Source: Gemmatimonadota bacterium (GTDB taxonomy: Bacteria; Gemmatimonadota; Gemmatimonadetes; Longimicrobiales; Gaopeijiaceae). From it: DNA of 64,000 nucleotides. Below, one piece after another: positions 17,022-24,734 of this stretch. Location of the stretch: NCBI GenBank assembly GCA_022825135.1, contig JAJDYN010000035.1, forward strand, positions 19,084 to 83,083, in the 5' to 3' direction. Within the stretch, counting starts at the first letter, position 1; each line of letters begins with the position of its first letter. Below the pieces are notes generated by a model. It was given only the letters and a program-made list of their open reading frames with translations. It was not told the origin of the DNA and did no database searches. The position numbers and the translations under genes were made by a program.

Positions 17022-17165
17022 GGTGTGGTTCGGCCCGGATCGGCGGGGAGGGCCCGGCATCGTGCCGGGCCGGAACATGACCGCTATCATAACCCGGCGC
17101 GCCGGTAAGGTGTCCACTGGCCCGTCGAGCCTCCATCCAGCCAATCGATCCGGGGGAACGACCGC

Positions 17166-18206
17166 TTGCTCAACTACATCTGGGCGGCTCTGCTGATTTC
17201 GGCCTTCGTCTTCGCGGGGGTTTCCGACATCGGCGATCTCGGCCGGGACACCTACCGCAACGGCCAGCCGCTCCCGCTGGTATTGGAGTTTCCCGAGGGC
17301 ACCGCCGCCAGCGGTGGGCGCACGCCGGTGCGGATTCAAATCAACGCCGGGGTCTACCAGGACTTCTACGCCACGGACGAGAGCCCCGCGCCAAGCTACG
17401 ACGGCGTCCTGCTGCGCACCGGCGAGGGAATGGTGCTGCGCTTCGATGCGGGAGCCGCGCTTCCCGAGCCGCTGGAGACGATCCGGGGCGTGTCGCGCTC
17501 GAACGACGACGAGCTTCAGGGGACCGTCGAGGGGTTCCTGTCGCCCGTGCTGGGCCTGGGAGATGACCCCACGGCCGCTCAGGCGACCGTGCAGTTCGAG
17601 CCGGTCCGCTTCGTGAAGATGACGGCCATCGGCGCGGCGGCGCTGGACTTCGCGGAGACCGCCGCCGGGATCGCGATCGGGCTGATCGGGGTGCTCGCGC
17701 TCTTCCTCGGGGTGATGAAGATCGCGGAGGAGGCGGGCATCATCTACGCCATCGTGCGCGTGGTGCGTCCGGTGCTGCGGCCCCTCTTCCCCGAGGTCCC
17801 CGAGGACCACCCCGCCCTCGGCATGATCGCGCTCAACCTCACCGCCAACGTGTTCGGGCTGGGCAACGCGGCGACGCCCTTCGGCATCAAGGCCATGGAG
17901 GAGCTGCAGAAGCTCAACCCGAGCGAGGACACCGCCACCAACCCCATGGTGATGCTCCTCGCGGTCAACACGGCGAGCGTCCAGCTGGTGCCCCCGGTCC
18001 TGCTGCTCGCGCTCCTCGGCCTCCAGATCAACCGGCTCATCTTCGCCATCATCATCACCACCGGGCTGTCGCTGCTCGTGGCGATCGTCGCGGCCCGGCT
18101 CTACGGGAAGCTGCCGGGCTCGCGCGCATCGGATCCCAACCGGACGGGGCCGTTCGGGGAGGCGCCGCCGCAGGCCGGCCGGGATTCCCGGCGCGGGGAG
18201 GGCTGA
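17166..18206 (+). CDS. SpmA-like nucleoside-recognition membrane protein
   Basis: 346 residues starting at a TTG codon (17166-17168) behind a GGGGGA stretch. The N-terminal helix is followed by a roughly 130-residue extracytoplasmic insertion, and the membrane core then begins around residue 155. The core contains NLTANVFGLGNAATPFGIKAMEELQ, the most conserved part of the Gate/nucleoside-recognition family (SpmA). Bacillus SpmA acts in spore core dehydration, but homologues are widespread in non-sporulating bacteria, where the substrate is unknown. The next gene starts 1 nt after its stop and is the usual partner. Confidence 0.85.
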   Translation: MLNYIWAALLISAFVFAGVSDIGDLGRDTYRNGQPLPLVLEFPEGTAASGGRTPVRIQINAGVYQDFYATDESPAPSYDGVLLRTGEGMVLRFDAGAALPEPLETIRGVSRSNDDELQGTVEGFLSPVLGLGDDPTAAQATVQFEPVRFVKMTAIGAAALDFAETAAGIAIGLIGVLALFLGVMKIAEEAGIIYAIVRVVRPVLRPLFPEVPEDHPALGMIALNLTANVFGLGNAATPFGIKAMEELQKLNPSEDTATNPMVMLLAVNTASVQLVPPVLLLALLGLQINRLIFAIIITTGLSLLVAIVAARLYGKLPGSRASDPNRTGPFGEAPPQAGRDSRRGEG

Positions 18207-18207
18207 G

Positions 18208-18750
18208 ATGGAACTCGCGCGTGAGCTGATCGGGCTCTTTTCCGCCTTCGTCATCCCCGTCATCCTGGTCGGCTTCCCCCTGTACGGGCTGTACAAGCGG
18301 GTGCCGGTCTACGAGACCTTCGTCGAGGGGGCGAAGGAAGGGTTCGGGGTGGCGGTGCGCATCATCCCCTACCTCGTGGCCATCCTGTTCGCCATCGGCA
18401 TGTTCCGCGCCAGTGGGGCGATGGACGCGCTCATCGCGCTGCTGAACCCGGTGCTGGAGCCGATCGGCTTCCCGGCCGAGGTCCTGCCCATGGCGATCAT
18501 CCGCCCGCTCACCGGCTCGGGCTCGGCGGGGCTGGTCGCGGACATGGTCGCCCGGTACGGCGAGGACTCCCTGTTCGTCAAGATGGCCGCGGTGATGTTC
18601 GGCTCGACCGAGACGACCTTCTACGTCGTGGCCGTGTACTTCGGCGCCGTCAACATCAAGCGCACCCGGCACGCCATTCCCGCCGGGCTGACCGCCGACA
18701 TCGCGGCGATGCTGTTCGCGGTGTGGGTCGTGCGGCTGCTGTTCGGCTAG
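18208..18750 (+). CDS. SpmB-like nucleoside-recognition membrane protein
   Basis: 180 residues, about five helices. The motif RPLTGSGSAGLVADMVARYG and the following GSTETTFYVVAVYFGAVNIKRTRHAIPAGL mark the SpmB half of the Gate-domain pair. It begins 1 nt after the SpmA-like stop, so the two are co-translated and probably form a heteromeric membrane complex, as in other genomes. A CPBP protease follows 28 nt downstream in the same direction. Confidence 0.87.
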   Translation: MELARELIGLFSAFVIPVILVGFPLYGLYKRVPVYETFVEGAKEGFGVAVRIIPYLVAILFAIGMFRASGAMDALIALLNPVLEPIGFPAEVLPMAIIRPLTGSGSAGLVADMVARYGEDSLFVKMAAVMFGSTETTFYVVAVYFGAVNIKRTRHAIPAGLTADIAAMLFAVWVVRLLFG

Positions 18751-18778
18751 GCGTCAGCGCGCTTGCCGGGAGGGTGAC

Positions 18779-21700
18779 ATGATGCGTCGGCCGGGCCCCT
18801 GGATCCTCTTCGGCCTCCTCGGAGTCGCTGGCGTCGTCGTCGCGATCCGGTTCTTTCCGGCCGCCTTCCCCATCGTCACGCTGGATCTCGCCATGGACCG
18901 CGAGGCCGCCGTTTCCCGGGCGGACACCCTGGCGCGGCAGTACGGATGGGAGCCGGCAGACGCTCGGACGGCCGCCACGTTCGGACAGACCGACGCCGAG
19001 GTGCAGTCGTACGTCGAACTGGAAGCGGGCGGGCGGGACGCGTTCGCGGGGCTCGCCGAGCGTGGCATCCATCAGCCGTACGTGTGGACGGTGCGACGCT
19101 TCCAGGAAGGGGCGATCGAGGAAAGCCGGGTTCGATTCACGCCCGCGGGCGAGCCGTACGGGTTCCGCCTTCGCCTCCCGGAGGACGATCCGGGAAGCAG
19201 CAATCTCGCCGAGGCGGAGGCGCGAGCCGTCGCCGAGGGGACGGCGGCGGAGTGGGGGGTGGATCTTGCCCCGTTCGAGCTCCTCGAGTCATCCCAGGAA
19301 ACGCAGCCCGGCGGGCGCGTGGATCACACGTTCGTGTTCGAGCGGATGGACGCGAGGGTGGAGGAGGGCCGCTTTCGGCTGCGGATCCGGGTGGCGGGAG
19401 AGCGCGCCTCCGAGCTTGCGCACTTCGTCTTCGTGCCCGAGGGCTTCTCCCAGCGCTACCGGGACATGCGGTCGAGAAACGATGCGATCGCCTTCGCGTC
19501 GCAGTCGGTCTTCGTCGTCCTCTTCCTGCTTGTGGGAGGCGCGGGCGGCACGGCCTTCCTCATGAGGCAGCGTCTGGTCGTCTGGCGCCCGGCGCTCGTC
19601 TGGGGCGCCGTCACCGCCGTGCTGCTCGGCCTCGGGATCGTGAACAGCCTCCCGCTGAGCTGGATGAACTACGACCCCGCCGTCTCGGTCCAAACGTTCC
19701 TGGCCCAGCAACTGGTCCTCGCAGGCGCGACCGCCGCGCTTGGCGCTCCGCTTCTCGCGTTCATCTACCTCGCCGGGGAATCGCTCGGCCGGCACGCGTT
19801 CCCCGGCCACCTCCAGCAGTGGCGCTTCTGGTCGCCCCGGGTGGCGGCGTCCATGCCCGCGCTCGGCCGCACCGCCGGCGCGTACCTGCTCCTGGGCACG
19901 CAACTCGGCTACGTGGTGCTCTTCTACCTGGCCACGTCCCGGCTCGAGGGCTGGTGGTCTCCCGCCGAGGCAGTCGTCCAGCCGGACCTGCTTGCGACCG
20001 CGCAGCCCTGGCTTGTGGCGGTGTCGACTTCGCTCTTCGCCGCCTTCTGGGAGGAGAGCGCGTTCCGCGCCATTCCCATCGCGTGCGCTGCCCTGCTGGG
20101 CGCGCGCTATGGACGGAAGAGCCTCTGGATCTGGGGCGCCGTGGTGCTGCAGGCCGTCGTCTTCGCCGCCGGTCACGCCAACTACCCTCAGCAGCCCGCC
20201 TACGCCAGGGTGGTGGAGCTCACGGTTCCCGCCCTTCTCTGGGGCGTGATCTACCTCTACTTCGGCCTCGTGCCAACGATCATCTCCCATTTCACCTACA
20301 ACCTCTCGCTGCTCTCGATTCCACTCTTCGCGTCATCCGCGCCCGGCATTCTCCTGGACAGGGTGGTCGTGGTGGCGGCCGGGCTGGCTCCGCTTCTGGT
20401 TGTGGTCGGGGCGCGGCTGAAGGTGGGTGCGCGCGCGAAGGCGCCGGAATGGGCGTACAACCGCGCCTGGAAACCGCCTGCCGTGGAGGAACCGGACGCG
20501 GACGCGGAGCCGGGCGCGGAGGCGGGTCCCGAGTCGCCCGCTTCGGAGGCGTCTTCGGCCGCCCGGGGCTTTCTCTCGCGGCGCAAGCTGGTCTACGCGC
20601 TGGGTGCGGTCGGCGTTCTCGCCTGGGGTGTCCGAGGATTCACGGATGGCGGCGGCGCGGCGCGGTTGACCGCACCCAGGAGCGAGGCGATCGCCGTCGC
20701 CCTGGACACGCTGGAGGGCCGCGGGTACGCCGTGGGGTCGTGGACAGCGCTGGCCCAGGTGGTGTCCGGCCGAGGGGACGACGACCGGTACGTCTTCGAC
20801 GAGGCCGGCCCGGAGGTGTACGAAGACCTCCTCGGGACCTATCTGCCCGGACTCCGCTGGATTGTCCGTTTCGTGGACTTCACGGCCGACCCAGAGCAGC
20901 GCGTCGAGGAACTGCACGTCCACCTCGACGGGGCGGGCCAGCCCGTGCGGTTCCGGCACATCCTCCCCGAGGCCCGTCCGGGCGCGCGCCTGGAGGAGGA
21001 GGACGCGCGGGCGGCCGCGCTCGCCGCCGTCCAGGCAAGGTACGGAATGAGCCCGGAGTCCATCGACGAAGTCGGCGCCGTCCAGACGGCGCGCCCGGAG
21101 CGCACCGACTGGCGATTCACCTTTGAGGACCGGACGGTCCTCTCGGAGATACCCGGGGAAGCGCGACTGACGGTGTTGCTCGCCGGCGACGAGGTCGTGG
21201 ACGTGACTCGCTTCGTGAACGTGCCCGAGGAGTGGGAACTCGCCCGGGGGGACGGCGAAGCGGTCCGCAACCTGGTGAACCTGAGTGCCGCACTGGTGCT
21301 CGTGCTCGGTTTCGCCGGGGCGTGCGTCCTGTCGGTGGTCACGTGGGCGAGGCGCGGACTGGATACGCGGTTGTTCGTCCGGGCTGGCCTGGTCGCCGCG
21401 GTGGCGCTGGGCCTCGGACAGGCGAACTCCTGGCCGGCCACCGAGGCGATCTTCTCGCCGGCGCAGCCGTGGGGCCTTCAGGCGGGGATCGCCGCTTTTG
21501 CGGGCTTTCTCGGGGTCCTCTTCGGGGCAGCGGCGATCGGTCTGGGGACCGCGCTCGCGCACAGATGGCTCCGGGAGGGACGGGGCGGGCAGGCCGGGGT
21601 GCCTGCCTCGCCCTCGCTCGCCCTGGCGCTGGGCGCTGCCTTGCTGGGTCTCGTGGTGCTCGCGGAGCGGGTCGCCGGGGGGCTTCCCGCGTGGCCCGAC

Positions 21701-22168
21701 GTCACGGGGGCCAACTCCTTCATCCCGACCCTTGCCGGGCCACTTGGGGCGACGACCGCGTTTCTCTTTGCTACGACCGGGCTGCTCCTGATAAGCGGCC
21801 TCGCGCTGAGGTCGGGTGCCGGCCTGCGCTGGCGCATCTCGTTGTGGGTCTGCATGCTGGCGGCCGGAATCCTCTTCGTTCCCGGGCCGCTCGAGGAGTC
21901 CGTGCTCACGTGGGTGCCCACCGCTCTCCTGGGTGGTGCAGCCTTCTTCGGGCTTGCGCGGCTCGGCGCGGCGGCGCCGGCGCTGATGCCCGGAATCGTC
22001 GGGACCGTGACATGCGCCGACTTCGTCGTGCAGGCAGCAACCGGACCGTACCCGGGGGCGAGGCTGGGCGGCGTGCTGGCGGTCATCGCAGTGGGCACGC
22101 TTGTTGCCGCATGGATGCGCGAGGTGGACGCCACGCCACGGGCATCGCCGCACCGGCAAGCAGGGTGA
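18779..22168 (+). CDS. Long CPBP-type intramembrane glutamic protease with internal duplication
   Basis: 1129 residues; GGGAGG lies just before the ATG. The CPBP (Abi/Rce1-like) active site is complete: E425-E426 with R430 in WEESAFR, H466 in FAAGHANY, and H504 and N508 in SHFTYNL. The first 400 residues contain an extracytoplasmic region with DxxxAVxxAD-type repeats and then membrane helices. After a polar Glu/Ala-rich linker (about 575-605) a second, similar extracytoplasmic plus membrane unit begins, but it lacks the EExxxR and both histidines. CPBP proteins are usually 200-350 residues, so this is a large fused and partly duplicated form. It probably shares an operon with the SpmA/SpmB pair. 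Confidence 0.85.
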   Translation: MMRRPGPWILFGLLGVAGVVVAIRFFPAAFPIVTLDLAMDREAAVSRADTLARQYGWEPADARTAATFGQTDAEVQSYVELEAGGRDAFAGLAERGIHQPYVWTVRRFQEGAIEESRVRFTPAGEPYGFRLRLPEDDPGSSNLAEAEARAVAEGTAAEWGVDLAPFELLESSQETQPGGRVDHTFVFERMDARVEEGRFRLRIRVAGERASELAHFVFVPEGFSQRYRDMRSRNDAIAFASQSVFVVLFLLVGGAGGTAFLMRQRLVVWRPALVWGAVTAVLLGLGIVNSLPLSWMNYDPAVSVQTFLAQQLVLAGATAALGAPLLAFIYLAGESLGRHAFPGHLQQWRFWSPRVAASMPALGRTAGAYLLLGTQLGYVVLFYLATSRLEGWWSPAEAVVQPDLLATAQPWLVAVSTSLFAAFWEESAFRAIPIACAALLGARYGRKSLWIWGAVVLQAVVFAAGHANYPQQPAYARVVELTVPALLWGVIYLYFGLVPTIISHFTYNLSLLSIPLFASSAPGILLDRVVVVAAGLAPLLVVVGARLKVGARAKAPEWAYNRAWKPPAVEEPDADAEPGAEAGPESPASEASSAARGFLSRRKLVYALGAVGVLAWGVRGFTDGGGAARLTAPRSEAIAVALDTLEGRGYAVGSWTALAQVVSGRGDDDRYVFDEAGPEVYEDLLGTYLPGLRWIVRFVDFTADPEQRVEELHVHLDGAGQPVRFRHILPEARPGARLEEEDARAAALAAVQARYGMSPESIDEVGAVQTARPERTDWRFTFEDRTVLSEIPGEARLTVLLAGDEVVDVTRFVNVPEEWELARGDGEAVRNLVNLSAALVLVLGFAGACVLSVVTWARRGLDTRLFVRAGLVAAVALGLGQANSWPATEAIFSPAQPWGLQAGIAAFAGFLGVLFGAAAIGLGTALAHRWLREGRGGQAGVPASPSLALALGAALLGLVVLAERVAGGLPAWPDVTGANSFIPTLAGPLGATTAFLFATTGLLLISGLALRSGAGLRWRISLWVCMLAAGILFVPGPLEESVLTWVPTALLGGAAFFGLARLGAAAPALMPGIVGTVTCADFVVQAATGPYPGARLGGVLAVIAVGTLVAAWMREVDATPRASPHRQAG

Positions 22169-22205
22169 TGCCGGGAGCGGACACCGCGAGGCCGCTCGGG
22201 AAGTC

Positions 22206-23663
22206 ATGCACTATCATCTGATCGGGATCGCGGGCACCGCGATGGCCTCGCTCGCCGGGCTCCTGCGCGCGAGGGGCGAACGTGTGACCGGGTCCGACCA
22301 GGGCGTCTATCCTCCCATGTCGCTGATGCTCGACGAACTGGGCATCGAGTACGCGGACCGGTACGATCCGGCCAACCTGGCCGGCGATCCGGACGTGGTC
22401 GTGGTGGGCAACGCGATCAGCCGCGGCAACCCGGAGCTTGAGGAGGTCCTGGACCGGCGGCTCCGATACACGTCGGCGGCCGCCGTGATCAAAGAGCGGT
22501 TTCTGGCGGGCCGCCACGTGGTCGCGGTGGCGGGCACCCACGGCAAGACCACCACCGCGAGCCTGGTCGCATGGCTGCTGGAGGCCGCGGCGCTCGAGCC
22601 CTCGTTTCTCATCGGAGGCATCCCGGAGGACTTCGGCGTCTCGTTCCGGCTCACGGACTCCGAGGTCTTCGTCATCGAAGCCGACGAGTACGATACGGCG
22701 TATTTCGACAAGGGTCCCAAGATGTGGCACTACGTGCCCTGGACGGCGGTGGTGAACAACGTCGAGTTCGACCACGCCGACATCTTCCGCGACGAGATCG
22801 CCTACCGCTTCGCCTTCGAGCGCTTCATCAACCTGGTGCCGCGGGCCGGCACGCTGGTGGCGGGCTGGGATTCCCCGGCGCTGCGCGCGATGTGCGGGAT
22901 CTCGCGGGCACCCGTGCAGTCGTTCGGCATCGGCGGGACGGAAAGCGCGTCTTCGCATCCGCGCTGGCGGGCCGAGCGCGTGCGCTGCGGGGAGGCGGGC
23001 ACCCGCTTCGCGGTTCGGCAGGACGGTGAGATGCTGGGGGAGGTGGAAATGCGGCTCGCGGGGGACTTCAACGTCCTGAACGCCCTGGCGGCGATGGCGG
23101 CAGCAGCCGCGGCGGGCGCGCCGTGGGACGCGATCCGGGAGGGTCTGCGCACCTTCCGGGGCGTCCGCCGCCGCATGGAGGTGCGGGGGGAGGCGGGGGG
23201 CGTCACCGTGGTCGACGACTTCGCGCACCACCCCACTGCGGTCGCGGCCACCCTGGAAGCGGCGCGGCAGCGGTTCCGCGGCCGGCGGCTGATCGCCGTC
23301 TTCGAGCCCCGCAGCTACACGGCGCAGCGGCGGGAATTCCAGGAGGCCTACGGGACGGCGCTCGGGAAGGCCGACCACGCCATCGTAGCCGGACTCTTTC
23401 GACCCGAGCGCTACGATGAGGCCACCCGGCTGGACCCGCCAGAGCTGATCGCGTCGCTGCGCGCCCGGGGGGTGGACGCCGACTACGAACCCGCGCTCGA
23501 CGGCATCGTGCGCCGCGTCGTCTGCCGGACCGCGCCGGGCGACGTCGTGCTGATCATGTCCAACGGCGGCTTCGGAGGCATCCACGAACGGCTGCTGGCC
23601 GCGCTGGGCTCGGAGCGGGCTGCGCCTGGCGCGGAGTCGCACGGGAGCGCGGCCGTCGGATGA
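22206..23663 (+). CDS. mpl: UDP-N-acetylmuramate:L-Ala-gamma-D-Glu-meso-DAP ligase
   Basis: 485 residues with the Mur ligase fold. An N-terminal Rossmann domain starts HLIGIAGTAMASLAGLLRARG. The family signature VVVGNAISRGNPELEEVL is characteristic of Mpl rather than MurC. The ATP loop is GTHGKTT at about residue 110, with the Mg-binding EADEYDTAYFDK further on and a C-terminal domain with DDFAHHPTA. Mpl attaches the recycled tripeptide to UDP-MurNAc in the cytosol. The start at 22206 has no in-frame competitor with a better site. The next gene overlaps it by 4 nt and acts in the same recycling route. Confidence 0.93.
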   Translation: MHYHLIGIAGTAMASLAGLLRARGERVTGSDQGVYPPMSLMLDELGIEYADRYDPANLAGDPDVVVVGNAISRGNPELEEVLDRRLRYTSAAAVIKERFLAGRHVVAVAGTHGKTTTASLVAWLLEAAALEPSFLIGGIPEDFGVSFRLTDSEVFVIEADEYDTAYFDKGPKMWHYVPWTAVVNNVEFDHADIFRDEIAYRFAFERFINLVPRAGTLVAGWDSPALRAMCGISRAPVQSFGIGGTESASSHPRWRAERVRCGEAGTRFAVRQDGEMLGEVEMRLAGDFNVLNALAAMAAAAAAGAPWDAIREGLRTFRGVRRRMEVRGEAGGVTVVDDFAHHPTAVAATLEAARQRFRGRRLIAVFEPRSYTAQRREFQEAYGTALGKADHAIVAGLFRPERYDEATRLDPPELIASLRARGVDADYEPALDGIVRRVVCRTAPGDVVLIMSNGGFGGIHERLLAALGSERAAPGAESHGSAAVG

Positions 23664-24598
23664 CATCCCGGGATCCCGTCCACCCACCGCTCCGGCCGCG
23701 GGCGCTTCGTCCGGGCGCGCGCGTGGCGCTGACAGCCCCGGCGGGACCGCTCGGACCCGGTGTCCTCGACAAGGCCATCGACCGGTGCCGGAGGCTCGAG
23801 CTGGAACCGGTCGTGTACCCGGCGGCGACCCGGCGGCGGGGCTATCTGGCCGGAAGCGACGAGGAAAGGCTCGCGGACCTGCAAGCCGCCTTCGACGACC
23901 CGGCGACCGACGCGGTGTGGGCGCTCCGGGGCGGGTACGGGACGCTGCGCATCCTCGACGGGCTGGATCTCGCGCGGCAGCGTCGCGCGCCCATTCCCTT
24001 CATCGGCTTCAGCGACAACACCAATCTGCATGCCCTCCATGCCCGGGAAGGTGTGATCTCCTTCCACGGGCCGCATCCCGGGGCCGACTTTCCGCCGGAA
24101 ACCGAGGCGTCGTTCCGCGCGGCGCTCTTCTCCGGCGAAGCCCCGGGACTTCTGTCTTCCCGGCCCCGGGATCCCGCTCCCCATGCGCTGCGGGGAGGGA
24201 GTGCGGAAGGAAGGCTCATCGGCGGAAACCTCGCGATCCTGGCGTCTCTTTGCGGGTCGCGGGATGCCATCTCCGCCCGCGCCCGCATCCTGTTCCTCGA
24301 GGACGTCGGCGAACCCGCCTACAGGGTGGACCGGATGTTGCATCAACTGCTGCGCGCCGGCGTTCTGAACGGCGTCGCGGGACTCGCCTTCGGACGGTTC
24401 ACCGGTGTGCGCGAGGGTTCCGACGACATCAACGCCGTGCTCGCGGAGTTCGCCGGCCGGCTCGGCGCCCCCTCGGTCGCCGACCTGCCCTTCGGTCACA
24501 CGGAGCACAACTGCACGATTCCCGTGCTCGCCAGGGCGCGTCTGGACGCGGATGCGGCCACCCTCACGGTGACGGAGCCGGCCGCTCAGCCGAGGTGA
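23660..24598 (+). CDS. ldcA: LD-carboxypeptidase, peptidase family S66
   Basis: 312 residues. The S66 nucleophile is S118 in IGFSDNTNL; the catalytic Glu and His are E214 (LFLEDVGE) and H280 (PFGHTEHN), in the usual order and spacing. The enzyme removes the terminal D-Ala from the murein tetrapeptide so that the tripeptide can be reloaded by Mpl. Its ATG overlaps the mpl stop (ATGA), so the two are translationally coupled. No signal peptide is seen, as expected for the cytosolic enzyme. Confidence 0.92.
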   Translation: MTSRDPVHPPLRPRALRPGARVALTAPAGPLGPGVLDKAIDRCRRLELEPVVYPAATRRRGYLAGSDEERLADLQAAFDDPATDAVWALRGGYGTLRILDGLDLARQRRAPIPFIGFSDNTNLHALHAREGVISFHGPHPGADFPPETEASFRAALFSGEAPGLLSSRPRDPAPHALRGGSAEGRLIGGNLAILASLCGSRDAISARARILFLEDVGEPAYRVDRMLHQLLRAGVLNGVAGLAFGRFTGVREGSDDINAVLAEFAGRLGAPSVADLPFGHTEHNCTIPVLARARLDADAATLTVTEPAAQPR

Positions 24599-24734
24599 GC
24601 CCGGCCGGCGCCAGTCTATCCCTGGCCGCGCGCGCCGGGGCCCGAATGAGTAACTTCGGGAGACACCGAAGGGACGCATTGTCCTTCGTCATATCCTTCA
24701 ACGCTGCGAACAAGCCGATATCGGAGATCGATCA

